Assembly: GCA_002714425.1 (NCBI GenBank)
Contig: PAXI01000016.1
Span: 33,898-97,897, forward strand
Direction: 5' to 3'
Source of the DNA: Chloroflexota bacterium
Lineage (GTDB): Bacteria > Chloroflexota > Dehalococcoidia > Lucifugimonadales > Lucifugimonadaceae
DNA: 64,000 nucleotides
The notes below the pieces were generated by a model, which was not told the DNA's origin, did not search any database, and saw only the letters and a list, made by a program, of their open reading frames with translations. The translations under genes were made by a program, and so were the position numbers. Of the stretch, positions 28,900 through 40,079 are shown piece by piece. Position 1 is the stretch's first letter; each line of letters starts with the position of its first letter.

Positions 28900-29720
28900 A
28901 CTTTCGGAGAAGCGCTCACCGATAGCCATATTCTTGGAATCGAATTTAATTTAAGTTCTTCCCAGATTTCTGCTAAAGATTTTTGTAAAACATCTCTACC
29001 AATATCTAATGGAATTCCAGGTAGAATGCCTTCTATCCAATCAGAGAACCCAGATATGTGATGCCAACCTTCGATTGGTACATCAATTCTATTGGTTTTT
29101 ATCGAATTTATTTCAAACCCGTTTTCTAATAATAGATTTTTATATTCTTCCTGATTCAACTGTACTCTTGATTCAACTTTATTACTTTTTTTTGCTGAAA
29201 TACCATATTCTTTTTTTACTTTTCTGAGAGATCTCAACATCCATTTTCGAAAAAACTCCAAACTATCCTCGGGGTGCGAACCTTCGAAAAACGAAGTGTT
29301 AAATGCTAGTATTCCTTTATTATTTAGTTTACTTTTTATTTTTGTAAGTAAATCTGATTTATCTGGAACATAATGTATGGAATTACAATATACAATTGCG
29401 TCAACTTTATCTTTAATAACATCAGTCAAACTTTGAACCTCTGAATGGCAAAATTTTACTAGAATATTTTTTGTTTCTTCAATTTCATTTGCGGCAGTTT
29501 TTAGCGCTGTTTTGGAATGGTCTATTGCATAAATCACGGTTTCCTTAGCGTTTTTCAATCTATCTATTAGTAATTTTGTTATTCCCCCAGTGCCACACCC
29601 TAAATCAACAATGGTTTTTTGATCATCGATTTTAGCGAATTCTAAAAATTTTGCATTTATTTCAGTATAGAAAGGCAAGTTTGAAAATTTATTAAAATTA
29701 TATTCTTCACTACTGTTCAT
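28896..29720 (-). CDS. Class I SAM-dependent methyltransferase
   Basis: A 274-residue protein with methyltransferase motif I VDLGCGTGGITKLL near residue 38, an acidic strand end AIDHSKTAL, and IVYCNSIHYVPD at the motif IV position. The rest, with SGFSDWIEGILPGIPLDIGRD near the end, resembles small-molecule methyltransferases of the UbiE/trans-aconitate type, but no substrate can be assigned. It stands alone on the minus strand between carB (4-nt tail overlap) and the divergent modA gene. Confidence 0.85.
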   Translation of the reverse strand: MNSSEEYNFNKFSNLPFYTEINAKFLEFAKIDDQKTIVDLGCGTGGITKLLIDRLKNAKETVIYAIDHSKTALKTAANEIEETKNILVKFCHSEVQSLTDVIKDKVDAIVYCNSIHYVPDKSDLLTKIKSKLNNKGILAFNTSFFEGSHPEDSLEFFRKWMLRSLRKVKKEYGISAKKSNKVESRVQLNQEEYKNLLLENGFEINSIKTNRIDVPIEGWHHISGFSDWIEGILPGIPLDIGRDVLQKSLAEIWEELKLNSIPRIWLSVSASPKV

Positions 29721-29810
29721 TTAAGAATTTTCTCCATTTTTTCCTAATTAAGTGTATCTAATCATCTAAATATTACTATAATTTTTCTATCTAATATATA
29801 ATTTTCTAAG

Positions 29811-30587
29811 ATGAAAGCAATTTATATTACTATATTTATATTAATTTCTATACCATTTATTGGTTGTGAAATAGATAATCATAACCAAAAAGTTGTAATT
29901 TATGCAGCTTCTTCAATGTCAGATCTATTGACTGAGGCTTATGAGATTTTCAAACAAAAACACGATATTGAAATTTCATTTAATTTCGGCGGGTCAATAT
30001 CTTTAGCCAATCAGATTTCTAAGTTTGATAGTCCTGCGGATGGCGTGATTTTCATTGGAGAAAAGCCTATCAGAATTTTAGAAGATAGTAATTTAATTGA
30101 TGATGAGTATAGGTATAATTTTTTGACTAATAGGATAGTATTTGTTGGTTACAAAAACTCCAAACGAATAGATAATTTATCAGAATTATTATTACAAAAT
30201 AAGCAAAGAATAATAATTGCAGATCCTGCTTTAGCTCCATTAGGAATTTATTCAAAAGAAATATTATCTTCAAATAATATATATAATCGATTGAAAAAAA
30301 ATTTAATTCTTGCAAGTGATGCTAAATCAGTTCTTCGATCCCTAGAAAATCATAACGCAGATTATGGGATAATTTATTATTCAGATTTTCTGCTGTCCAA
30401 AAACTTGGTGCATTATGAACAAATTGAAGAAGTTTTTAAGTATTCAGTAGATTACTATATGCATGTTATGAAAAACACTAATAATAAGAAACAGGCAGAT
30501 CTTTTTTTGCAGTTCTTGAAAGATTCTGATGATGCTAGATTTTTAGAATTGATTTCTTCACGTGGATTAAGAAGGATAAAAAATTAA
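29811..30587 (+). CDS. modA: Molybdate/tungstate ABC transporter substrate-binding lipoprotein
   Basis: Binds molybdate or tungstate outside the membrane. The 258-residue product has a signal peptide with a lipobox at Cys19 (IPFIGCE), then the ModA opening VIYAASSMSDLLTEAYEIF, FNFGGSISLANQI and ADGVIF, and IADPALAPLGIYSKEIL. The stop is followed immediately by the permease ATG. Molybdate use implies molybdoenzymes elsewhere in the genome. The ATPase partner is missing from the expected place. Confidence 0.9.
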   Translation: MKAIYITIFILISIPFIGCEIDNHNQKVVIYAASSMSDLLTEAYEIFKQKHDIEISFNFGGSISLANQISKFDSPADGVIFIGEKPIRILEDSNLIDDEYRYNFLTNRIVFVGYKNSKRIDNLSELLLQNKQRIIIADPALAPLGIYSKEILSSNNIYNRLKKNLILASDAKSVLRSLENHNADYGIIYYSDFLLSKNLVHYEQIEEVFKYSVDYYMHVMKNTNNKKQADLFLQFLKDSDDARFLELISSRGLRRIKN

Positions 30588-31250
30588 ATGGAATCCGATT
30601 TATCTATAATCATATTGTCCTTAAGGGTGGGTTTTATATCTACTTTTATTACATCAATTTTTGCTTTTAGTTTTGCTTGGATTTTGGTGAAGAAAAATTT
30701 TAGAGGAAAATTTTTGCTTGATTTATTCATATCCTTACCTATTGCTCTTCCACCTGTGCTTGTTGGTTATTTTTTACTATGGCTTTTTGGACGCAACAAT
30801 ATTTTTGGGGAATTTTTGTATCAGTTATTTGGTATTAATATAACTTTTACTTGGTTTGCTGCAGTATTAGCATCTTTCTTGGTATCTTTACCTTTAGTTA
30901 CAAGGTCCTTTATGATTGCTATATCTGGAGTTGATAAAAATATGGAAATAGTCTCTAAATCTCTTGGCTTGAATAGTTTTCAAACAATTTGGCATATAAT
31001 TTTACCAATTGCGAAAAATGGTATTATTGCTGGAATAATTTTAGGTTTTATTAGATCCTTATCAGAGTTTGGAGCAACAATTATTGTTGCTGGAAACATT
31101 CCTGGTAAAACTCAAACAATACCTTTGGGTATATATACTAGAATTTCAAGTAGTTCTGATTCAGATATTTGGCCTTTGATTATGGTTTCAATAATCATTG
31201 CCACAATAACTTTATCAATCTATTATTACCTATTAAGACAGACTGATTAG
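30588..31250 (+). CDS. modB: Molybdate ABC transporter permease
   Basis: A 220-residue integral membrane protein with five to six helices. The EAA cytoplasmic loop is present (SKSLGLNSFQTIWHIILPIAKNG), as is the family C-terminal segment LSEFGATIIVAGNIPGKTQTIPLGIY, which is characteristic of molybdate/tungstate permeases. It starts right after the modA stop. The next gene is pyrF, so no modC ATPase follows; an ATPase from another locus must energise it. Confidence 0.92.
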   Translation: MESDLSIIILSLRVGFISTFITSIFAFSFAWILVKKNFRGKFLLDLFISLPIALPPVLVGYFLLWLFGRNNIFGEFLYQLFGINITFTWFAAVLASFLVSLPLVTRSFMIAISGVDKNMEIVSKSLGLNSFQTIWHIILPIAKNGIIAGIILGFIRSLSEFGATIIVAGNIPGKTQTIPLGIYTRISSSSDSDIWPLIMVSIIIATITLSIYYYLLRQTD

Positions 31251-31311
31251 GGACAAATTTATACTGCATATTTATGCTATCCTATATATATTCATAATTG
31301 GAGATAATTCT

Positions 31312-32124
31312 ATGAAAAGTATTTTTAATAAGCTTGAAAAAATTATATTAGAGAAAAAATCAAATGTATGTATTGGCTTAGACCCTATCTCATCAAGAAT
31401 GCCAATAGATGATTTACTAAAGTTTAATTATGAAATTATAGACTCTACTCATGATTTAGTTAGTGCTTATAAACCGCAACTTGCATATTTTGAATCGTTC
31501 GGTCCCAATGGTTTAGAAATTATGAGAAAAATAATTGAATATATTAAAAATAAGTCTAATGAAATAATAATTATAGGAGATGGAAAAAGAGGCGATATAT
31601 CTACAACCTCTGAAGCTTATGCAAAATCTTTATTTGAATTATATGACTTTGATATCGTAACAGTTAATCCCTATATGGGATTTGATTCTATTGAACCTTT
31701 TTTATCATACGAAGAAAAAGGAGCTTACATTCTATGTAAAACTTCTAATAGTGGTTCAGAAGATTTCCAAGATCTTTTACTCAAAAATGGAGACAGATTA
31801 TACGAATATATTGCAAAAAAGATTTCCACTTGGGGCTCGCCTAAAAATTTAGGTTTTGTTATAGGGGCTACATACCCTGAACAGTTATTAAATATGAGGC
31901 AAATTTTACCTGATTTCAACTTTTTGATACCTGGTATTGGAGAACAAGGAGGTACTGTATGTGACGTTATCTCTGCAGTAAATCACACAGGGAAAAAAAA
32001 TAATTTTGTGATAAATTCATCAAGAAGTATATTATATGCGTCAAAAAATAAAGATGATTTTTTCATTTATGCAAGAGAAAAATGTATTAAATTAAGAAAT
32101 AAAATTAATGAAGTATTAAAATAG
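31312..32124 (+). CDS. pyrF: Orotidine-5'-phosphate decarboxylase (type 2)
   Basis: Converts OMP to UMP, the last step of UMP synthesis. The 270-residue chain is the longer type 2 form: N-terminal SNVCIGLDPISSRMP, KPQLAYFESFG, and the catalytic array Asp90, Lys92, Asp95 in IGDGKRGDI, with VNPYMGFDSIEPF and VIGATYPEQL further on. GGAG lies 8 bases before the ATG. It is outside the pyrR-carB operon, separated by three genes; no PyrR box is seen in its 61-nt leader. pyrD and pyrE are not in the window. Confidence 0.95.
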   Translation: MKSIFNKLEKIILEKKSNVCIGLDPISSRMPIDDLLKFNYEIIDSTHDLVSAYKPQLAYFESFGPNGLEIMRKIIEYIKNKSNEIIIIGDGKRGDISTTSEAYAKSLFELYDFDIVTVNPYMGFDSIEPFLSYEEKGAYILCKTSNSGSEDFQDLLLKNGDRLYEYIAKKISTWGSPKNLGFVIGATYPEQLLNMRQILPDFNFLIPGIGEQGGTVCDVISAVNHTGKKNNFVINSSRSILYASKNKDDFFIYAREKCIKLRNKINEVLK

Positions 32125-32129
32125 TAATT

Positions 32130-32588
32130 ATGGTAAAAGTAGAAATTGATAGCATCAGAGCTAATATTATAAATAATCAAAGAGTTGTGATACTAAAGGA
32201 CATAAAAAAAAATAGATACTTACCCTTGTGGGTAGGAGAATTTGAGTCTGAGTCGATCATTGTAGCATTACAAAGAATTGAAGTCACAAGACCTTTGACA
32301 CATGATTTATTCATTAATTTATTTGACAAAGAAAATATAATTCCAAAATTCATAGAGATACATAAAATAGAAAATGATACTTTTTATTCAAGGATATATT
32401 ATGACAAAGATGATGAAGAGCAATTTATAGATTCTAGACCATCCGATGCGCTAGCTATAGCAATAAGATCAAAGGTTGAAATTTATGTTTCAGATGACGT
32501 TATGAAAAATAATGGCATCTCAATTGATGATAACTCAGAAAATTTATCAATTTTTGAAGATTTTATTGAATCTTTGGATATAGAATAA
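32130..32588 (+). CDS. Bifunctional nuclease (BFN/DUF151) family protein
   Basis: A 152-residue protein of the DUF151 family. Typical segments are VVILKDIKKNRYLPLWVGEFES, IEVTRPLTHDL, and DSRPSDALAIAIRSKVEIYVSDDVM. The plant homologue was reported to have DNase and RNase activity; the bacterial role is not established. It starts 5 nt after pyrF and ends 10 nt before the ATP synthase subunit I gene, so it may be in the same transcript as either. No signal or membrane segment is seen. Confidence 0.88.
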   Translation: MVKVEIDSIRANIINNQRVVILKDIKKNRYLPLWVGEFESESIIVALQRIEVTRPLTHDLFINLFDKENIIPKFIEIHKIENDTFYSRIYYDKDDEEQFIDSRPSDALAIAIRSKVEIYVSDDVMKNNGISIDDNSENLSIFEDFIESLDIE

Positions 32589-32598
32589 AAAAATTCTA

Positions 32599-32841
32599 AT
32601 GAATAATAAAGGGAAAAATACACATTCATGGGGAAACACCTTATCTTCTCTTGGAAAAATGGGTGGATTTGGCTGGTTCATATCATTAACAATCATCATT
32701 TTTACTTTTATTGGACATATGATTGACCAAAAAATTCAAACATTACCCCTTTTTACTATTTTGGGAATACTACTTGGTCTGTTAGTATCTATAATTGGAA
32801 TGCGGAAATTATTGATTAATTTAATAAAAACAAAAAAATAA
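32599..32841 (+). CDS. ATP synthase accessory membrane protein AtpI/AtpZ
   Basis: An 80-residue protein with two membrane helices (about residues 22-42, WFISLTIIIFTFIGHMID, and 50-70, FTILGILLGLLVSIIGM) joined by a short loop. That layout and its place just before atpB match the AtpZ/AtpI family, which helps c-ring assembly and possibly Mg2+ supply in other bacteria. First gene of the ATP synthase operon. Which of the two subfamilies it belongs to is not decided. Confidence 0.8.
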   Translation: MNNKGKNTHSWGNTLSSLGKMGGFGWFISLTIIIFTFIGHMIDQKIQTLPLFTILGILLGLLVSIIGMRKLLINLIKTKK

Positions 32842-32863
32842 TTAGTTATTTAGGCAACTATAA

Positions 32864-34222
32864 TTGAAATCTATAATTAAAAATCCAAAAATATTAGCAC
32901 TTTTACTTTTTTCTATTTCTCTATTATTTTTTTCAATATTGGGTGGTGCATTAGGTGCATCATTAGGATTTGGTTTTTTGGGAGGCCCAATTCCATTTAT
33001 TTCTATACCAGCCGAGAAAGTAACAAGTATAGGATCTTATAAGTTAATCAATTCTTCTATTATGTTTTGGTTTGCTGGAATTATTCTTGTTTTCTTGTCT
33101 TGGAGAGCAACGCGTAATATGTCAGAAGTCCCAACAAGATTACAGGCTCTATTTGAATTGATATATGAGTTTTTCTCAAATACAGCAGATGGAGTTGCAG
33201 GAGGTAAAAAGCATTCAGGTAGATTATTTTTGCCATTGGTAACAACAATTTTTCTTGTTGTTATGATGTCAAACTGGGTAGGTATAATGCCTGGTGTAGG
33301 ATCAATAGGAAGAATAGAAGATTTAGATGAATGGGTTCACCATCATTATCATAAATACGAAGATGAATTAAGTGATAAATATGCTTCTTATAATGTTGGT
33401 GAAGATGTTATCAAGACCTTAGCTAAACTTCATGTTTTAGAAAGTCATGCAAATGATACTTTTGTAATGTTTGATGATGGTCCCATAGGTAAAGTTGTTC
33501 CATTAGGATTTGGGGAGGCGCAAAGACCAAAACTATCCTCTATTTTAGGATATGATTTAGAACAAATTAATACATATGAAGAAGCATATATATCTGCTAT
33601 CACTAGTGGTGTATATTTAAGCGAAGATTCCAAGGGTGATACAATTTATGAAAATTTTAAAAATCATTCATCCTATGAACCTTATCAGGTTGCTAAAAGT
33701 GATGTAAAGGAAATTAAAAATAAGATTTCAAAAAGTGAATATGATTATAACGGTGAAGGTGAAAAAGTAGGTACAAAAACTGTTGGCTTGTTGGTCCCAT
33801 ACCTGAGAGGAGCTAGTACAGATATCAATACCACTTTAGCTATTGCCATAGTCGCCATGATTAGTGTTCAAGTATGGGGATTTAGACGACTAGGAGTCAA
33901 AGGGTATGGTGGTAAATTTATTATAAATCCAATTAAGAAAGGTCCAATATCAACATTTGTAGGAATACTTGAAGCTTTTGGTGAACTTACAAGGACTATT
34001 AGTTTTACATTTAGGCTATTTGGTAACATGTTCGCGGGAGAAATTTTACTTATTGCCATGGCTTTTTTGCTACCATTAATTGGAATTATTCCTTTTATGG
34101 GTCTGGAGTTATTTGTGGGTGTTATCCAGGCATTTATATTTTCAATGCTCACACTAGTATTTGGCGTAATGGCTGTCGCCAGTCACGGTGATCATGACGA
34201 CGGCCACGCAGAAGATCACTGA
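32864..34222 (+). CDS. atpB: ATP synthase F0 subunit a with a large insertion
   Basis: The proton-channel stator subunit. At 452 residues it is far longer than the usual 230-300. The channel part is normal: essential Arg384 in FRLFGNMFAGE, a segment TDINTTLAIAI matching the aH4 helix, and C-terminal IQAFIFSMLTLVFG. Residues about 147-312 are an additional, charged, soluble-looking stretch between MPGVGSIG and LLVPYLRG, beginning with a His-rich HHHYHKYEDE. By the known topology that loop faces the outside. The tail is His/Asp rich (HGDHDDGHAEDH). TTG start; the 22-nt gap from the previous gene lacks a strong ribosome site. Confidence 0.95.
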   Translation: MKSIIKNPKILALLLFSISLLFFSILGGALGASLGFGFLGGPIPFISIPAEKVTSIGSYKLINSSIMFWFAGIILVFLSWRATRNMSEVPTRLQALFELIYEFFSNTADGVAGGKKHSGRLFLPLVTTIFLVVMMSNWVGIMPGVGSIGRIEDLDEWVHHHYHKYEDELSDKYASYNVGEDVIKTLAKLHVLESHANDTFVMFDDGPIGKVVPLGFGEAQRPKLSSILGYDLEQINTYEEAYISAITSGVYLSEDSKGDTIYENFKNHSSYEPYQVAKSDVKEIKNKISKSEYDYNGEGEKVGTKTVGLLVPYLRGASTDINTTLAIAIVAMISVQVWGFRRLGVKGYGGKFIINPIKKGPISTFVGILEAFGELTRTISFTFRLFGNMFAGEILLIAMAFLLPLIGIIPFMGLELFVGVIQAFIFSMLTLVFGVMAVASHGDHDDGHAEDH

Positions 34223-34236
34223 TTTAGAAAAAATAG

Positions 34237-34482
<246 letters not shown>

Positions 34483-34490
34483 TTTCGGAA

Positions 34491-34537
34491 TCCGCTTGGC
34501 TTTCAAGTAAAGATTTATAGTTGTTAGCCTTAGCGGA
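34491..34537 (+). other. Hairpin between atpE and atpF
   Basis: TCCGCT (34491-34496) pairs with AGCGGA (34532-34537), and GGCT (34498-34501) with AGCC (34526-34529), around a 24-nt loop. No T-run follows, so it is not a terminator. It could protect the upstream atpE message from decay or slow entry to atpF, which would help the c-subunit excess. Confidence 0.45.
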
Positions 34538-34578
34538 AAACCGTCACGAATATATTTGTTGAATAAGGAAGATAAAAC

Positions 34579-35073
34579 ATGGACGCATTAGGAATAACAT
34601 ATCAACAACTTTTAACTCAGTTAGTAAGTTTTTTGGTCTTATTTTTTTTGCTTTACAAATTAGCATATAAGCCAATAATTGGAATGTTAGATAGTAGGGC
34701 AGAAAAAATAAAGAATAGCCTTGACGCAGCGGAGAATGCAAAAAAAGATGCTGAATCCACTGCTGAAAAAATAGAAAAAGAGATAGCATCTGCTCGTATT
34801 GAAGGGCAAAAAATTGTTTCAGATGCAAGAGATGCTGCAGCTAAACTTAAAATACAGCTTGAGGAAAAAGCAAAAGATGAATCAGAAATATTGATTGAGA
34901 AAGCAAAAGTTGATATTGAAAGAGAGAAATCTGCTGCAATTGAAGAGATAAGGAAAAACTTTTCAGGAATAGCGATAGCTGCTGCTGAGAAAATTGTAGA
35001 AAGTTCTCTTGATGAAAAAACTCATTCAAAGCTAATTAATAAAGTACTAGATTCAAGTTTAAAGGAAAATTAA
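34579..35073 (+). CDS. atpF: ATP synthase F0 subunit b
   Basis: The peripheral stalk subunit, 164 residues: one N-terminal membrane helix (QLVSFLVLFFLLYKLAYKPI, about residues 11-30) followed by a long charged coiled coil rich in Ala, Glu and Lys (SLDAAENAKKDAESTAEKIE) to residue 140, and the AAEKIVESSL end that meets delta. AAGGAAG precedes the ATG. The 96-nt gap after atpE is the widest in the operon. Confidence 0.95.
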   Translation: MDALGITYQQLLTQLVSFLVLFFLLYKLAYKPIIGMLDSRAEKIKNSLDAAENAKKDAESTAEKIEKEIASARIEGQKIVSDARDAAAKLKIQLEEKAKDESEILIEKAKVDIEREKSAAIEEIRKNFSGIAIAAAEKIVESSLDEKTHSKLINKVLDSSLKEN

Positions 35074-35089
35074 GATTGGTTTGTAAATA

Positions 35090-35623
35090 ATGGCTACAAG
35101 TGCAAGAAGATATTCTCAAGCAGCTTTTTCAATAGCATCTGAAAAAGATGAGATTGATAAATGGCTTTCAGAGATGGAAGGTGCAACAGCAATATTAAGT
35201 GATAATGATTGCATAGCTTTTTTTGATGCTGAGCAAATACCTATCGACGTAAAACTTGATGGTGTAAAAAAATTATTTTCAAAAAATATGGGCTTAATTC
35301 AGAATCTAATTTCTTTGATGGTTACTAGAAAAGATATATCTAAATTTTTAGAAGTTAGCAATATATTCATTTCAATGGCTGATGAATATAAAGGCATAGT
35401 GAAAGTAGACATTACTACTGCTGTCCCTATTGCTAAGGAAAATCTGGAAAAAATAACTAAAAAAATTGAAAATATAGAGAATAAGAAAGTAGTGATTAAC
35501 AAGAATATAGATAAAAATATTTTAGGTGGTATTGTGATAAGAATTGGCGACAAGTTAATTGATGGCAGTACGAAAAATAAAATTAATTTATTGAGTGAAC
35601 AATTGATTGGTCATAGAAATTAA
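35090..35623 (+). CDS. atpH: ATP synthase F1 subunit delta
   Basis: Joins the peripheral stalk to the alpha3beta3 head. The 177-residue chain begins ATSARRYSQAAFSIA and ends with the conserved KNILGGIVIRIGDKLIDGSTKNKI segment, both typical of delta/OSCP. It follows atpF by 16 nt and precedes atpA by 21-36 nt. No ribosome site stronger than a purine stretch is seen. Confidence 0.94.
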   Translation: MATSARRYSQAAFSIASEKDEIDKWLSEMEGATAILSDNDCIAFFDAEQIPIDVKLDGVKKLFSKNMGLIQNLISLMVTRKDISKFLEVSNIFISMADEYKGIVKVDITTAVPIAKENLEKITKKIENIENKKVVINKNIDKNILGGIVIRIGDKLIDGSTKNKINLLSEQLIGHRN

Positions 35624-35659
35624 TGAATAAAAAAATAGTAATAGATGAAAGAGAGTCTA

Positions 35660-37171
35660 ATGGCAGTAAATAGTCATGATATTGCTTCAGTAATTAAGAA
35701 GCAAATAGAAGAATTTGGTGGTGATCTTACTCAAGTTGATATTGGTACAGTTGTCGAAGCCGCAGATGGAGTTGCTAGGATACATGGTTTATCCGGAGTT
35801 AGATACAGTGAATTATTACAATTTCCAGGGGATATTTTGGGTTTAGCTCTAAACCTTGAAGAAGATAGTGTTGGAGCTGTAATACTTGGAGATTATTTAA
35901 AAATTAAAGAAGGAGATGAGGTAAAAAGCACTGGTAGAATTATTGAAGTACCAGTCGGTGAGGATATGAAAGGTAGAGTTGTTGATTCTCTTGGACGGCC
36001 CCTTGACGGTAAAGGATCTATAAAAACTAGTGAATCTTTTCCTGTAGAGAAAATTGCTCCAGGTGTAGGAGAACGTCAATCTGTTGATCAGCCAGTAATG
36101 TTTGGATTAAAAATTGTTGATGCTATGGTTCCAGTAGGTAGAGGCCAAAGGGAACTTGTAATTGGTGACAGAGCAACAGGAAAAACATCTGTTTGTGTAG
36201 ATGCATTAATTAACCAAAAGGATAGTGGAATAGTTGGGGTGTATGTTGCGATAGGTCAAAGAGCATCAAAAGTAGCCCAGACAGTCACAAGATTAGAGGA
36301 AAATGGTGCATTAGACAATACTGTAATTGTTACTGCAAATGCTTCAGATCCAGCACCAATGCAGTATCTAGCTCCATATGCTGGATGTGCAATTGCTGAA
36401 TATTTTATGGCTCAAGGTAAAGACGTATTAATTGTTTATGATGATTTGACAAAGCATGCTTGGGCTTACAGGCAAATGTCTCTATTGCTTCGACGACCTC
36501 CAGGCAGAGAAGCTTATCCAGGAGACGTTTTTTATCTACACTCAAGATTGCTAGAAAGAGCAGCTAGATTAAATAAAGACGCTGGTGGAGGTTCAATAAC
36601 TGCTCTGCCTATCATAGAGACACAAGCAGGAGATGTGTCTGCTTATGTTCCAACGAACGTTATTTCTATAACAGATGGTCAATTATATTTGGAGCCTGAT
36701 TTATTCAATGCTGGGATACGACCTGCTGTTAATTCTGGTTTGTCGGTAACAAGAGTTGGCTCAGCCGCTCAGTTAAAAGGCATGAAATCAGTTTCAGGAT
36801 CATTGAAATCTGAAATGGCACAATATGCATCTTTATCAACATTTGCTCAGTTTGGTACAGATGATTTAGATGCTGTTACTAAGAGACAGTTAGAACGAGG
36901 TTCTCGTTTGACAGAACTCCTAAAGCAAGATGAAAACTCACCATTGCCTTTTGAAAATCAGGTTTCGCTATTGTATATTGCTAACCAAGGTGCCTTAGAT
37001 GATATTCCAGTTGAAAGAGTAAGAGAATTTGAATCTCAATGGCATGATTATGCAGCAGCAAACTTATCTGACGTTCTTAAGTCGATTTCTGAGTCTGGTG
37101 ATATTGGAGATAACGAGAAAAATAAGCTTGATGAAGCAGTCAAGTCTTTTAAGCAAACAGTAAAGATTTGA
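35660..37171 (+). CDS. atpA: ATP synthase F1 subunit alpha
   Basis: The 503-residue non-catalytic nucleotide-binding subunit. The P-loop is GDRATGKTS near residue 170, followed by VYVAIGQRASKVAQ, LIVYDDLTKHAWAYRQMSLL and the SVTRVGSAAQ arginine-finger region. The ATG at 35660 gives the family beginning MAVNSHDIASVIKKQIEEF; an ATG five codons earlier is in frame but adds an atypical start. Downstream the gamma gene follows by 10 nt. Confidence 0.97.
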   Translation: MAVNSHDIASVIKKQIEEFGGDLTQVDIGTVVEAADGVARIHGLSGVRYSELLQFPGDILGLALNLEEDSVGAVILGDYLKIKEGDEVKSTGRIIEVPVGEDMKGRVVDSLGRPLDGKGSIKTSESFPVEKIAPGVGERQSVDQPVMFGLKIVDAMVPVGRGQRELVIGDRATGKTSVCVDALINQKDSGIVGVYVAIGQRASKVAQTVTRLEENGALDNTVIVTANASDPAPMQYLAPYAGCAIAEYFMAQGKDVLIVYDDLTKHAWAYRQMSLLLRRPPGREAYPGDVFYLHSRLLERAARLNKDAGGGSITALPIIETQAGDVSAYVPTNVISITDGQLYLEPDLFNAGIRPAVNSGLSVTRVGSAAQLKGMKSVSGSLKSEMAQYASLSTFAQFGTDDLDAVTKRQLERGSRLTELLKQDENSPLPFENQVSLLYIANQGALDDIPVERVREFESQWHDYAAANLSDVLKSISESGDIGDNEKNKLDEAVKSFKQTVKI

Positions 37172-37181
37172 GGGTGTATTT

Positions 37182-39481
<2,300 letters not shown>

Positions 39482-39499
39482 TTTTTTCTGATTTTGTTT

Positions 39500-39751
39500 A
39501 TGTCAAAACTATTTCTAGAGCTCGTTACTAATGAAGGAATTGCATTCTCAGGACAAGTGGACAAAGTTACCGCGAAAGGCGGATTAGGAGAGTTCACAAT
39601 CTTGCCCTCTCATGCAGATTTCATGTCTACCATATTGTCAGGAGATCTTGTAGTTACCTTCAAGGGCCAACCAAAGAAATACAAGCTTACAGGCGGCTTT
39701 GTTGAAGTTTCCGATAATGTGGTTACAGTTTTAGCTGATTCGATAAATTAA
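39500..39751 (+). CDS. atpC: ATP synthase F1 subunit epsilon, short form
   Basis: About 83 residues, against 130-140 in most bacteria. It contains only the N-terminal beta-sandwich: LELVTNEGIAFSGQVDKVTA, GGLGEFTILPSHADFMSTI and GGFVEVSDNVVTVLAD, which binds gamma and the c-ring. The two-helix C-terminal domain that inhibits ATP hydrolysis is missing, and no frameshifted remnant of it follows: the next bases hold a convergent small gene. The ATG at 39500 is chosen over a TTG two codons earlier. Confidence 0.92.
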   Translation: MSKLFLELVTNEGIAFSGQVDKVTAKGGLGEFTILPSHADFMSTILSGDLVVTFKGQPKKYKLTGGFVEVSDNVVTVLADSIN

Positions 39752-39766
39752 ACTTAAAGAAAAATT

Positions 39767-39928
39767 TTATTTAGAATGAGCTAAATGTTTTTCTTCAGCT
39801 AATTTTTTTGCAGCATCTTTTGAATCAATGCTTAGACCGCATTGAAGACACTGTAGAAATTTTATGTCAGGGTAAGATATTAGTTCAATATCACCATGAC
39901 ATTTAGGACATGCTTTTAAGTAAATCAT
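39767..39928 (-). CDS. 53-residue zinc-ribbon protein
   Basis: A small gene on the minus strand, convergent with atpC. The product begins MIYLKACPKCHGDIELIS and has a second pair in LQCLQCGLSID, so Cys7, Cys10, Cys27 and Cys30 form a four-cysteine zinc ribbon. The last 20 residues (SKDAAKKLAEEKHLAHSK) look helical and basic. The ATG at 39928 has AAGGAT five bases upstream, a good ribosome site. Codon use looks like the neighbours. Function is unknown; a regulator or adaptor is possible. Confidence 0.75.
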   Translation of the reverse strand: MIYLKACPKCHGDIELISYPDIKFLQCLQCGLSIDSKDAAKKLAEEKHLAHSK

Positions 39929-40079
39929 CTTGTATCCTTATTTTTAGTTTCCGCGAATGTCGGAACTATAGTAACAAAAAATTTATTAATTAAAATTAAC
40001 TATACTACGAAATATATACCATTTCAAGTATTTTTGTCATTATTCGTAAAATAATAAATTTATATACATTTTTAAAAAG

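Noticed and set aside
34544..34828. Minus-strand frames opposite atpF
   Set aside because: They are Phe/Leu/Gln-rich shadows of a Glu/Lys/Ala-rich coiled coil.
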